DNA of 64,000 bases, taken from NCBI GenBank assembly GCA_947462335.1, contig OX381720.1:42515152-42579151 (forward strand), given 5' to 3'. The number at the start of each line of letters is the position of its first letter. Position 1 is the stretch's first letter. The DNA is from Harmothoe impar (Eukaryota; Annelida; Polychaeta; Phyllodocida; Polynoidae). Shown here piece after piece: positions 24,501-37,470 of this stretch. The notes under the pieces are model-generated. The model saw only the letters and a program-made list of their open reading frames with translations, made no database searches and was not told where the DNA came from. Both the position numbers and the translations under genes were made by a program.

Positions 24501-27500
24501 CAAAACACGATGTAGTAATGCAGCTTCTGTTGACGCCTAACGGTCACTGGGCCCGACGCTGAAGCCATATCGGAAGCCATGCACTCCCCTCTGGCTGTAG
24601 CATTCTCAGATATCTGTATATGCATAGGATTAGTATAGCGTTAATAGGGTGCATAGGCTGTATTACTCAATAAGCTTCCTGTTTCATAATTAGTTGGTTC
24701 TGCAAATCAGAGCTTCCGTATCAATTCCCATTCATGCCCTCTCAACCAACTGATCATGCGCAAAATGGCTTCCCCCAATCTACTTCCGGGTGTGTAAAGG
24801 GGGTTACAGCATATATAGGGCGTTCGAGTAGGTCTTGTTGTCATAGTTACGAGGGCCTCCTTTTGTTTATATACAGGTATATGTAAGTCCTGGTAAGCTG
24901 GGTCTTTGTTATGGAACTGAATGCCACTTGCATGGTGGGCGGGGATAGGATTCCAGCAGTTGTGCTGTGGTATATTGTATGCTGCCCTTTCGTCTAAAAA
25001 GATAGAATAAACCGGCCTTTCCGTTTGTGCGAGGTGTTAAAGATAAAATAGTGGTATGCTCTGGCCATCTGTACATTGCGTAGGAGTCCATTACCACAAG
25101 GAAATGCTGGTGGAGAAAAAGAGTAATGAATGTTCTTTTTGCTGATCTTTCTTACTCAATCCTACCCACCAATTCCTCGCCAGGGCAGCATTCAAGCATC
25201 ATTCCAGCAAAAGGCATTAAACACATTAAATTGAATCACCATGCGGGCGTTAAGGGGTAATGTATCGTGTAGGTGTAAATATACAAGGTGCTGGAGGAAG
25301 ACCAGGCACCAGGAAGTCATCCCCCACACATGGGCTTCCCCCATGGGCTTCCCCAATGGCGCCCACCATACACCACCACTAAGTGGTTGCTGCCAGGGCC
25401 CAGACAGGGCCAACAAGTGGATGGGTACTACTGGGTACTACTGCACGCTACTGGCACATTAAATGTTACTATAACATAAGGGAAGGTGCCGATTATATTG
25501 TAGCCTTGCATGACCATAGGGTTCCCTTTTTGCATGTATTTAATTCTGTTGTGAGATCATTTATATCAATGGGAACATTGTGTTGGGGGAGATTAAAATC
25601 AATGGGTAATCTTCTGTGACCTATTTTGTAGACACGGCTGAAGCCACATCTAATTAATGAATTACCCTAATTGAACCTTTCTTGGGCCATACTTCAATCA
25701 TCCTGAGCATCGTCCATTCATCAGACAGACACATTTAAAGGGTAAGGCCGGAAGAAAGCGGCTAAAGGCGTAAGGTCTTTCATGAAGATTGAAGCCACAT
25801 TGGAAGCCACTTTCAAAATCCAATTATGGACACAGCTTTATAGTTCAAATCTATACATATAGGTGCCAGCGAGGTCATTGCAATGCTTTGATTAGAACTA
25901 TGATGTATCAGAAGCCACATGGAAATCATTGGGAAGCCACTCCCGAAGCCACATTCTGAAATAACATTTACAAGATAAGGTATTTAGATGTACACTATAA
26001 CTATCATTATGTGCGTTAAAGTCACATTACTTTCTCTGTATGCCCTATAACCATTCTGTCTTATAATGACAAAGAGGTTGGGCAGAGGAGGTATATTGAA
26101 ACTGAGAGAAGCCACAGCCTCCTCAGACTGACTGTGCCAAGAACAATATCCTAAGTGGCACATACTTAAGAAGCTTACCGCCTATCTTCCTGGTATGTTA
26201 GATGGTGGTAGTGTCGGCGGGAGGTACAACAGCCGAATTCCTAAATTCATACCCTGCATTATGAACAATACGGGAGTCCATTATTAGGGGCCCAGCCACA
26301 ATCAGTATTCTTTCTAGTAAGTGCCAGCGCAGACTTAGGACCACCTACAGACCGAACATGCACCTTGGCATCCAGAGGGCCATAGTAAAATACCTCTTTG
26401 ATACCAGAGTATTGGCTGATAGTTGCCATGGTAACCTATAGGAGGGGATGCTTGTACTGGCACAATTATATGTCCCCCGGGCTGTGAGGGTGGAGACGGT
26501 GGTGTGAGGCCCATCTACCAATTGTGGACATAACCTTTTAGAGACCAATGCATGGAATAAGTGGTGATAATCAAGTGTCAGAACAACAGCTATGTCGAAT
26601 AAAAGAGTAATTTGCACTCCAGGCAGGTCTTTAGGGGGCCTTCCTACCCGGGGATTCCTCATTATATCAAGCCACTCTTGAAGAACAAAGGAAGCAGACG
26701 AGGAAATAGAGTATCCGAGGCAGACTTTGAGTCAACAATGCTGTATTACGGGAGCACAGGGTGGGGTGGGGGGCGCGCAGAAGTGAAGCAAATCTGTTTG
26801 AAGAAAAGCTTTTGATGAAAAAAATAATTTTGTTGAATAGTTTCACAAAAATGTTTATGGTGGAGAGAAAAGGGCATTTGGTTAAAAGACTAAATGTTAA
26901 GCTGGAAATTAGGTATGCAATGACAGCATATCATTGACAATGTTATAGTGATTTTAATAATATTATGTCTTCCCTTTGGAATCATTACGAGACACATGCA
27001 CACACCACTATGTCTATCTGCACATCTCTACACACTGCCGGCCCTTTTAGTGAAAAAAAGAATCACTGTCGCCAGTTTCTCCCATCTCGCCCAGTTCCAG
27101 ACCACAGGCTTGCCTACAGCCTTGCTCCCCTCAACAATGATATAATGGGCGTAGTTCGATGCAGCACCAAAAGAGGACGCCTCGGCCGTCCAGCCCCGCC
27201 TCCGCGACACAACTGTTGACAAAAACGACCGCGACTCCATCTCCTCTGACGTCAATGGTGGCTTAGACGGCTGCCATCTCCTCCCCAGCACGCTGCTGGG
27301 GCTGGATCCAATGGCAGAACGGGTAGATGGGTTTCTATGGTAATGTAGGGGCTCTTTTTCTGACTGCCATATATTTCTGCGGGCTACTATAGAGCGCCCC
27401 AGTCATTGACCTATATACCCTGTTCTAGCACTTGGTCGCTGTAATCTGGCGGTAGCCTGCAGGTTCTTAAGAAATTCACTCAGAAATGGGGAGTTTATTT

Positions 27501-28894
27501 AAGGAGCTGTGACATTTTTGCTCCAGCTTAACCTACCAGTAAATATTATCAACTAGCCCATGAGCCTGGTTAAAATTAGACGCTGGACAAGACAGAGACG
27601 CCTCCCTAGGCAAACACCACTCAGCGCATGCGTAAAGATATTCATCCTTCTCCTTTTTTTTCAGGTCTTCTCAATATTTACTATAATATTTTAGCAGGCA
27701 TTTACAACAGAAAGATGCGCTTATTTCACAGGACACTAAATATTAATATATATCACCCCCTCCCTCGTAAACTTGGCATCTGGAAGGTGTGTGCAATGTA
27801 TTTGTGGACATTGATAGACGATGACAAACACCATCCAGTCATACTATCAAAAACACACACCTTTCTATTCCTGCTTAACCTGACCTTAGAGTTACAATTA
27901 TTAGCACCGCGTTTTTAAGCACCCAGACATAGCCATGAAGCAGACCGAGTAAATTGACCATATCATTTTATTTAAAGGCTGTGAAGATTAGGTATAGAAG
28001 CGATTAGTCAGGAACCTTTGAGGAAGTGCCGCTGGTTAATTGTAGTGAGTGTTATTCCAGGAATAATTATAAAGCCAATGACTTATAGCGATGCTAATAA
28101 ATGAGTGATGTTAATAATTCCATTGATGTTTTATCTTCTGAAGTGACTGAAATACTTCTATAAGGTACACTTCTTATGTAGTCTTGATAGTAACGGACAG
28201 CCTATGGTTGGGTTATCCAAATACTATACTATCTTAGATTTGAATGAGACTCAACCTATATGATCCATATATGCATTATCAGAGATTTCTCATTTCGCTG
28301 TCGGATACATGATTGTAGTCAGTTAACACCTTTTCAAACCCATACAGAAGGGACAATACAGTCGTCCTGTTTTCATCGATGGTAGGCGTATACTAATACT
28401 GACATGACCACTAATTGTACACTTAGTTATGCATGGACCTAACCTGTAGTATTTAATCTCGGGGGATCCCACATCCCACGTACCAAATACCTCCATCAGC
28501 CATTGGTAACCTGTAGTCATGCCTACCGGAGAGGGAGCTGACGCGGCATTTCCCCTATTTGCCACTTCAGAATGGAGGTAGATCCAGATGATTAGTCCAA
28601 CGCAGTGAGCTACTCCCACGCACAACCAGGTCCCACTGCAGACCCTGCTTGCCGAGCTGCTCGGGGCAATTACAGTGCTGCAGAAAGTATCAGGTTATCT
28701 TGTCATTTTAAGGGGAGGCTGCAGGTGGGGCGGGTAGGGTTACAGGTGTTGTTGTCAGGTACACGGGGACAGCTGGAAACACCTGAGGGGCTCCAGGTAA
28801 ACACAGCGGGGAGTGGTAAGGACACAGGAGCAGCTCGGGGACAGGAGCAGGTCCTGAGGAGGCGCAGCTGAGACAGGGGGCAGTTTAATAAAGA

Positions 28895-29095
28895 ACAGTA
28901 AGAAAGAAAGAAAGAAAGGAAGGAAGAAAGGAAGGAAGGAAGAAAGAATGGAAGAATAAGAGAGAGAAAGAAAGAAAGAAAGATAGGAAGAAAGGAAGGA
29001 AGAAAGAAAAAAAGAAAAAAAGAAAGAAAGAAAGAAAGAAAGGAAGGAAGGAAGGAAGGAAGAACGAAAGAAAGAATTGAAAGAAAAAAGAAAAT

Positions 29096-29139
<44 letters not shown>

Positions 29140-29150
29140 AAAAGAAGAAA
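28895..29150 (+). repeat. (GAAA)n/(GGAA)n microsatellite, about 255 bp
   Basis: A purine-only tract of GAAA and GGAA units with few interruptions. The minus-strand Phe/Ser-rich frame over it is an artefact. It is a polypurine mirror repeat able in principle to form triplex DNA. Confidence 0.95.
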
Positions 29151-29976
29151 AAATGGATTCAGGGACAGAGCCCCCGATACATAGCAAAAACTACCCTGTC
29201 TATTGGGAGAGATCTAGAGGGATAGAGCAGTAAGGCTATGGGAGATGTGCTTTTTGAGACTACGGAAGATATGCCAATTATCAAGGCACGTTATTCAGTT
29301 CTTCCCAGCCGCATTGAGTGGGGTTGCCCAAGCTGTGTAAAAGTTCACGCTAACTGGCTGGGTATCTCCTCATAGAGCGTGGGGGGTTGCTCGACGGATA
29401 TGAAGTGTTCCGGGAGAGAATTGAGCTTTAATTAGATAGGTTATCAACATCGGAGGTGCTAATATTAAAACCAATTATTTCAACATGTTGTGCAACCCAT
29501 GTTAATCGGAAATGCTAAAGAAAGGGAAGAGTTCAATTACCGTGTTTTAATCTAAGGTCAGAGGTGGTTAGCTGGTCTTCAATGATAAGGTCAGAGGTGG
29601 GTTTTGACTGTGTTGAAAGCTTTACACAAGTCTCACCCGGAGATGTTAAGTATCGACTTTTGTAAAGTTATAATCTATCCTAATTACTAGTCCTAACTAC
29701 GACTCGATCGATTATTCAAAGTTCACGGACAGACGGAAGTTGGTCATTCTGGAGATAATCATAATGATGGCGGATTATGGGTATTCAGGTGGATAAACAC
29801 ACCCCATATTATGGCATCTAAGCTGGATAATATGAACAAGAGAATGCTGTAATCGCATCATAAATGATTATCTCATTTAGGGCGATTGCCCTACATGTAG
29901 CACGTTTTTGACATAGGATCGACATAGGATTTTCAAATCACCACGTTACTGTAAAAGAAAAGTTTGAACATTCTAA

Positions 29977-30291
29977 GGGAGTGATCATTTTTTATCAACA
30001 GGGGGGGGGGGGTTGGTTTGGGGGGGGGGGCAAAAAAATTTGGACCCCTTGACCGGGGGGGTGTAAAAAATTTGGACCCCTCTTGGGGGGGGGGTCAAAA
30101 AAATTTAACCTGTTTTGGGCCAAAAAGCCCGCGCGTTACTATGCTTCAAAGGGCCTGCGCGCGCGCCGATTTCCGACCCGTAGGGGGGGGGTAAAAAATT
30201 TTGACCCGTTGACCGGGGGGGGGTGAAAAAAATTTCGCGCGCTCCGCGCGGAAAACCACCCCCCCCCTGTTGTTAAAAAATGATCACTCCC
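29977..30291. mobile_element. 315-bp G-rich foldback MITE with TAA target duplication
   Basis: The ends GGGAGTGATCATTTTTTATC and TTAAAAAATGATCACTCCC are inverted, and TAA flanks both sides (29974-29976, 30292-30294). The interior repeats poly-G followed by AAAAAATTTGGACCCC and TTGACCGGGGGG, with a GC-rich centre (GCGCGCGCGCC). The ends resemble the 100-bp element at 3587 (GGGAGTG.TCATTT). The TWA duplication points to a PIF/Harbinger-type MITE. Confidence 0.65.
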
Positions 30292-30756
30292 TAAAATATA
30301 TTTTGAGCTTGATCTACTAAACGTGGTCCTTGGATTGTCCAAGGTAAATGTGTCTGGACACTTTTCCCTTGAAGATAATGACCATGAAAACTCAGAGGAT
30401 ATATCCTGACTCTCTTCATTCCTTCGTTCCCTGCCTTTCTCATTATTTTCTTTTAGCCTCTTCATACCCTTCTCCATTTTCTACTTCTTTTTCTCGTCCA
30501 TATCCTCTTTTCTGCCTCTCAAACAGATACACTGAACAGAGAGTTGTGGTGTGCCTCAATCCATGTATAAAATAGCCTTGGTGGTTACAGATAGGGCGAC
30601 CTAAGGAACAGGTGTTGGGCGTCCATTCATGAGCTACTCCTTTAGTAACAGGGTGAGCTGCTCCAGCCTCCAGAAGCTGCCCTTTACGACGGCAGACCCT
30701 GGGTCCTTGTCAGCTGGGTGAAGTACAATCAGAGCACCTCCTGTTCACCGCCACCA

Positions 30757-30954
30757 TAGGGTAGATTCACCTGAGTCGGACACATACCTTGAGACGGACA
30801 CTAAATCTTCTGCATATTCAAGCATTCTAACCTCTTTATTTATGAATGATTGTAAAGTTTAGGTCTCATTCTTTCCAACGAAGAACCACTGGAAGTCGTA
30901 TCGTACATAGATAACTAGAAATCTCAGTGTCCGTCTCATGGTGAATTTACCCTA
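30757..30954. mobile_element. TAGGGTARATTCACC foldback element, about 0.2 kb
   Basis: The left end TAGGGTAGATTCACC and right end GGTGAATTTACCCTA are inverted. Inner arms repeat GAGACGGACACT (30792-30803) and AGTGTCCGTCTC (30926-30937). No ORF. Non-autonomous DNA element. Confidence 0.55.
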
Positions 30955-31426
30955 CCCCAGCCGCCCACACAGTGGTAGTCCTACCTATAGAGGCACAATT
31001 AGTATGTAGATACACACACCACTTTCCCACAGAATCTCAGTTGCCATTTGCAGTGGTCTTACAAGTCACCCACGCATTTTCGCATTAAATGTCATTGGCC
31101 TCGTGTACATATTCACTGTAGGCTACTCGAGAGAGAGATATGCCCTTGTTTGATCGGATACTTATAATAGTGGTTATTACCATGTACATCGTAATATTAT
31201 TGGGAGATTAAACATGCATCCATATCGTGAAAGAAACAAACAAAGGATTCAACTTATCTGTAGTTCAACATGTGTCATCATCTCATGCATATATTACTGC
31301 CACTCATCATGATAAACATACTAGTATTGTCTAGTGTTTTCTAATATCATTATTTTCATGTCTAATAAGCAACATACCTTGCGAGCAAGGTATTAGTTAG
31401 TAGATACCAACACTGTTAGAAGTAAC

Positions 31427-32248
31427 CACTGTAAATTTACAGCAAAATGTGCTGGCAGTTTTGGTTCCAGCACATTTTGCTGTAAATTTACAGCAACTCA
31501 GTTGCTGTAATTTAAACAGAAGAATGTGCTGTAATTTTACAGTATATCCTTCTGTTCAATTACAGCAAAATCTACTGGAACCAAAACTGCCAGCACATTT
31601 TGCTGTAAATTTACAGTATATCGTATGCTGTAATTTAACAGCAGAAAGTCCTGTAAATGCCATAAGTTGAGTTTTTTATCATTAACTATTATTATTATCA
31701 ATTGATCTCAATCGATATGCATGGAGAGAACCTTCCTGCATTACTTCAGTTGCATTATGGATAACAAACATTACACAATGTAATGGTTTTAATATTTATC
31801 CAGCTAAACTGTATGTGATATCAGCACTACATAGTTCAGACAGTTAAGGATTTAATTTTTCCACAGATGTGGTATCTATTGTATACGTTTGCTGATATTT
31901 GCATTATTTGACACATTTCTGCAAGTTGAAATACTTTATACAATATCTTGCTGGAGTTTCTCTCACACATTCTTATTTTACTATGTTTTGACAGACAGGG
32001 GGCTTTATTTACCCCCCAAAATACAGTGTGTACAAGAATTGTTTCACAAAATGATATAGTGCTGCCACCATGTGGCAGAAATCTACAGATCATGTGCTGT
32101 AAATTCACAGCAACATTACTGTAAATATGATTTACAGCACAGAAGTTGGTAAATATACAGCAAATAGTTCTGTATTTCCGACTACAGCAAAATGTTCTGT
32201 AAATTTACAGTATATTCTGCTGTAAACTAACAGTAACTATTTACAGTG
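31427..32248. mobile_element. CACTGTAAAT-ended element, 0.82 kb
   Basis: The terminal CACTGTAAAT (31427) is inverted at the right end (ATTTACAGTG, 32248). Subterminal regions (31427-31660 and 32095-32248) are dense with CTGTAAATTTACAG and GCTGTAAATT words. The left arm has a further inverted pair around CTGGCAGTTTTGGTTCCAG and CTGGAACCAAAACTGCCAG. The centre is single-copy AT-rich. CACTG ends recall EnSpm/CACTA elements, but the flanking triplets (AAC, AAG) do not form a clean duplication. Confidence 0.45.
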
Positions 32249-32509
32249 AAGGGACGAAGCTCATATACACCTGCACCTCAGCCACTGTAAATGACATGCT
32301 CTTTTGCAATTAACTGTTAAATGAATTGCTACACACGTGCAGATATGCACGTGTGGTAATGATCACGTGAATTGGCCACGTGTTCGTTAGGTGGGATTCA
32401 TCTGAACAATAATAGACAATGTAGTCTGAGTATTGTGCCTAAAACTTCAGGTTAAATCGATCAGCTTTAAAATCCGCAAAATAAATGTGTACACCGTGAA
32501 TATCTATCT

Positions 32510-32632
32510 AATATAGTTAATATGTACAACTATCACATTTCAAAATCCGCGAATTTAAATCCACACGAAATTGTACTTTTTAGCAAATCCACGAAAATTT
32601 ATACACGCGAAAATATCTACGTTTACAGTATT
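32510..32632. mobile_element. Partial TTTCGCG-family element
   Basis: The right end ACGCGAAAATATCTACGTTT, followed by ACAG, matches the end of the complete copy at 54318-54525, and degenerate ATCCGCGAATTT / ATCCACGAAAATT words precede it. No matching left end was found. Confidence 0.45.
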
Positions 32633-35600
32633 CTGTTGTTTGTCCTCATACAGATTTAATCAAATTCTTAAGATGATCTCTGTAGTTCTAGTGCCTAGGA
32701 TGTGAAATGGCAAAGTTAAGAGAGCCCCTGCTGCTGGACAGTAATTAGAACGAGAGGTGTGAGCAGCTCACAAGATTCAGGAACAACTCCAAAGGGTACC
32801 CCTCCCGCCTAACTGCAAGGTCAGCAACATCCTTGTTGTACTATTGCAATGACACCAATTATAATTGTTGACACTGCAGGACGTGAAATGATGAAAATCT
32901 ACGTCATCTATGAAAGTTACATGCACCGACGACGACCCTATATTGAAGGCATTACTTGATACATCCTAGGATATATGTCAAACAGTGTTAACATGTCCCA
33001 ATGTCTCTAAGGCCGAGAGATGTGTAGTCTATAGATAATTGGACAATAAAGAGTATCTCAACTTATCAAACAGTATGAGGGAAGGAATTGCCCCAGCCAA
33101 TCATACATGCTGATACAGGATGGTCTAACCTCTATCCTCCCTCCAATCAATCTCAGACACCTGACATGTGTATTACACTGTAGTAATTCTCAGTGACCTG
33201 AGGTATGGGAGGTTCCATGTATCAGGTAGTGGTGTGGCAAGTTAGTTAGACTCTGGCGGCTGTACCTAGGGCTAGATACTGGGACAGGGCAGGTTTGTGT
33301 ACAGGTAGTATTATTATCTGTGCCCGACATTTTGGTGCCCCCACCCTGGAGATGCCCCTGTCCTATTCAGGTCACCCAACCGTCCCTGCATCCTCCTGTC
33401 CCTCCCTTACTCCTGAGCCACCCCCGTCCACCTACCTGCCCCACCCACTGGGGCCCCACCTTCCTCATACCTCACCTTTACCCTTTGCCTTTTACCCACC
33501 TGCTTCTCATGGATAATGGCCACAAAGAAAAGGGTGAGTCCTACTGTGTAACCTAGATACTGAGTAAATCCCAGGAGCTGATCCCAAATTGTACTTCTAA
33601 GGGTACTAACACCATTGGTATTCTCTTATTTAGTTGCCTTCCCAACTATCTGCTCCTAAATCATGTTGCAAAATATTGGAGCTATTGCTTGTGAGGGATC
33701 TAGGTGAGCTGCTAAGCTGCTCATCCCATTAGTAAAACTGGCTTATGACAACGTGTGGCCATGTGAATAACTTGTAGTACATACCTGCACCCAGGTCACC
33801 ACAGATATTCTGCACTGACAGACACCTGCCAAAAGGACCACCTGAGGGGCTGGGCCAAATTGTTACATGTATAGGGGGTCACCCTTGATGACAGCTAGTT
33901 AACTCTGGTTAACAGATTGTCAGTACTGACAGTGGCTGTGTACAAGACCCATTAGGTGGGAGGGAATCCAGTATAGCAATGGTGTGCACTTATGCAAACC
34001 TGTGCTTCTAAGAGACGAAATAGTCCCATTTGCTTGCAACAAATGCATGTGCTGGTTCTGACAAGAATTGAGTTTGCACTTCAATTATGCTCCTAATTAT
34101 GCTCCTGGTAATAGGTTTATACCAGATTAAGTCAATTAATACGATATAAAGTCCATGACCTCAGCTTGAGATAAGTATCTACCTCCTACTCTATAGGAAA
34201 TGCTACGAATGCTAAGCACTGAATGCCATTCACGGCCCAAGGGCTGGTCCTCATGTCGCCCCAGACAGTGCATAATACACTCAGTGCTCACCCCCTGACC
34301 TGGTGCTATCTGAGGCTTGTGGTATCTGGGCCTCATCCACACAGTTTATAAACCACAGGATGGCCGCCGTCAATAGGACCACCCGGAGCAAGGCATCTCA
34401 ATGGGAGACTTCCTTATCTCATGTCCAACAACAAGGTCTATGGGGCACACTTACTGTGGATGCCTTATGTGGGATGCTGACTTATCTAGAAACTTAACTT
34501 TGGGAATTTAAATTTCTGACATCACACACCTAATGGTCTAACTGGGCAGCTTTGAAGGGTGACAATGAGGATGCATGGGGGTGCAGTATCAGAATTATAA
34601 TAGAAACGCTTGGATCTGCATAATATCAGTATGTTGATATTTATACAAATGCATACTATTTGCTAAGAAATTACATCACTGTCCCTCCACTTCTCCCTAA
34701 ATGGAGCTTTATTTATACCCCAGAGAGGATCTCTCCTATAGTGTAGGAGCAACTCCCCGTGATTATTGGATTAAAAGATAATTCATGTGTTTATATAGAC
34801 ATAGGTCTGCACTTCTTATTTGCAATCAAGCGAAATATTTATAGATTTTTCATTATTTGCAAGACAATGTTGACTTTGTATACAACACAGTCTATTACAT
34901 TTCCTGTCAATCTAGAATGTATTTTCACACAATGAATACATGAATATGAGTATGAGTCTACCAAAAAGACAAACAATGAGCCAGACCATCCTTTCTGCTC
35001 ACATTGAGTATGACGCATATCCCATATTTCCTTAGTATCTAATGGGACAGCCTAGTCACACACCATAGCACCCTCCCACGTTAGATTTGCTCATCTGCCT
35101 TGCAGACAGCATGCGCTGTACGGGCAGATGGGGCAGCTCAGCATCTATTATGCATGTTCTCTCATTAGCCCACCACCATTTACTATGTAATTGGATCAGC
35201 TAGCATGGTGACAGGAATGTGCAGGTTACCAGGCAGGCATTTAACCCCAGGCTGTAGTGCCGTGGCTGCCTGTGTTTTAGCGCACCATACATCTCCACTT
35301 AATAATGATATGCAGTCTAGAGTCAGCAGCTACATTACATCATTGTTTATCACAGTAGCATTTCATATAATAGGCTTACATAATACATGGTTTACAATAC
35401 ACCTAGACAATCCATCATGTTCGCCTAACGTGGTGATACAAGCGCTAATGCAATTTTATATGCAAATATAATGGCTAAAAATATTTTCAGTTTAGTTCTG
35501 GCTGTCTGATTTCATCCCAGAATAGATCCATGATTTTCGCTTGCTGGACTAAAGCTGATATAGTATGCATCATGCTGCTGTGAGCAGCTCTAAGGGTGAA

Positions 35601-36553
35601 TGTCCCCAAGCTTCTCGTTAGTTTACATACGGCTCAGACATGCATCAAAGCCTAGTGTGGACTTCAGTGAGTCACTCATTCCCCCCAAGGGGTTCACAGA
35701 GCAGCTCAGGTAACAGCTCCTGATGGGGAGCTGGTCTGACCATCCCCTTGGCCACAGGAGGATGTGTGGGGTCACTCCAGGGTGAGCCCATCATGTACTA
35801 AGGGCTGCCCAGGGGTCCACTACCATCTACCCAGGTATGTGTGTGTGCAGGTAACTGGTAGTAGGGTAGGTCATGAACCTGGAGGTTTATGAGTAGGGAG
35901 AAGCAAGGGGTATAACCCCCTGGAGGCTATGACCTGCACGTGTTGGCTCCTGAAATAGTAAACTCACTTCAAAGTGTTTGGGAGCATACTGAACTTGCTG
36001 CAAGCTGCATGGAATGAATCTTTATTTGATCATATTACTATTTTACTTGGCAAATCTGTAGAATATGGCACCTTAGAAATGGAATGTCCATCTCCTTTCT
36101 CCATGAATAGCGACCCCATTAACCTACCTAGTCTTACAAAAGATGACACCAGAACTGTGTTCTTTATACCTGACAGAAGCTGGAGAAGGACTACACCCTT
36201 CGGAATGCCTGAGATCTAGTTCAGGTACAAATGATATGTTAAGGAAAAGGTAGTGGCGCGCCCCATGGTGTGATATGGTGGGTGTCCTGGTGAAATGTAT
36301 CCATCAGGTAAAGCAAACATTGCTTTATATAAACAGGTGGCAAAGGCCAATGCGGTGAACCCTATGATTCAGTCTCTACCTTCTAGGTGTGATAAAGCTA
36401 CTATTGCTATCTAACCTAGATCTAAGATCTTGTAGCAAAATATCCTCTCCTCCAGACAATCTCTCTAGGTTACAACTGCTTTGAGATGTGCACCTCACTG
36501 GATGATATACTGGCTAGATATGATACTCTCAGAAGGTATCTTGGTGAAAGTAA
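32633..36553. other. Gene-free stretch
   Basis: No supported exon, RNA gene or clear transposon. Plus-strand frames at 33.3 kb are Pro-rich without splice support. Palindrome copies GAGCWGCTC lie at 32761, 35582 and 35699. Confidence 0.4.
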
Positions 36554-36898
36554 GGCCAAAAAAAAGAAGGTGTGTTTCAGGTTACCCGACCCTACCTAGC
36601 AAAACAGGGCCGACCCTAGACATTTTTATCCAATTTTGAAAAAAAAAGTATATTTTAAGTAATTTTGGGACTATTTCAGAGTAAATCTGATGGTCCACGA
36701 GTCGACACCAGTGTTGGCGAGTCAGCGCTGAAGTTTGGGAGTCAATTTTTAGGTACTTTTCATGCCATGGAATCAATCTGTCTTTATAAAACAATTTTGG
36801 GGCTATTTCAGAGTCAATTTGATAGTCCACGAGTCAACGCCATTGTCGATGAGTCAGCGCTGAAGTTTGCGAGTCAGTTTTTGGGTACTTTTCGGGCC

Positions 36899-36934
<36 letters not shown>

Positions 36935-36995
36935 TCCGACCTACCCTACCTAGATTTTCAGACTATGTAACCTGAAACACACCTTTTTTGGGGCC
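36554..36995. mobile_element. Terminal-inverted-repeat element with duplicated core, 0.44 kb
   Basis: AAGGTGTGTTTCAGGTTAC (36567-36585) is inverted perfectly at 36967-36985, and the ends extend outward to GGCCAAAA / TTTTTTGGGGCC. Inside, a segment of about 100 bp (TTTCAGAGT.AATTTGAT.GT and CGAGTCAGCGCTGAAGTTTG) occurs twice, at 36670-36762 and 36805-36900. A poly-A run of about 30 lies at 36903-36932. The frames crossing it are artefacts. Confidence 0.6.
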
Positions 36996-37454
36996 GAATA
37001 CTGTATTTTTGTGCACATGGATATCGATATAGGAGATGAAAAAACCTTGTTATTGTTTTCAATGAACACTAAATGTGTCACAAAACATATGACAGACATG
37101 TCCCCTATGTCAATTAAGACATAGTATGGGCCAAAGCGTCACCTTTGTCACCAACTCTCTGAGCTGCTCACGTGACTAAGGCCGGGCCTTGTGAGTTAAG
37201 AAGAGGATCTCAGACCCAGAGCAGTTCCCAGAGCAGTTCAAAGAGGTACTCGCGGAGCTATACGTCATACTTGTTTGTCAGTTTGTCTCCTTGGTGGTGG
37301 TGACCTATCCGGGATGGTGCATACCTGGTCAAACAATATGGACTTCTAACCACTTCTGGCGTTAAGGGAATCGACTCACATCGTTTTAACTAAATCCCAT
37401 ATTGTTCATGTGTGTATCAGCTATGTGTGGTTCTGGTTTATGGAGGGAGGCCGG

Positions 37455-37470
37455 GGGGGGGGGGGGGTAG
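37455..37470 (+). repeat. Poly-G tract
   Basis: A G run of about 15 within gene-free sequence from 37.0 to 39.96 kb, where no other feature except GAGCWGCTC copies was recognised. Confidence 0.6.

Noticed and set aside
28885..29187. Phe/Ser-rich minus-strand frame resembling a membrane protein
   Set aside because: It is the translation of the GAAA/GGAA microsatellite.
30001..30260. Poly-G stretches as sequencing artefacts
   Set aside because: They lie inside a foldback element with a target duplication and have complementary poly-C on the other arm, so they are part of the element, although exact run lengths may be unreliable.
33295..33556. Two overlapping Pro-rich plus-strand frames
   Set aside because: Composition follows a C-rich stretch; no splice support and no recognisable motif.
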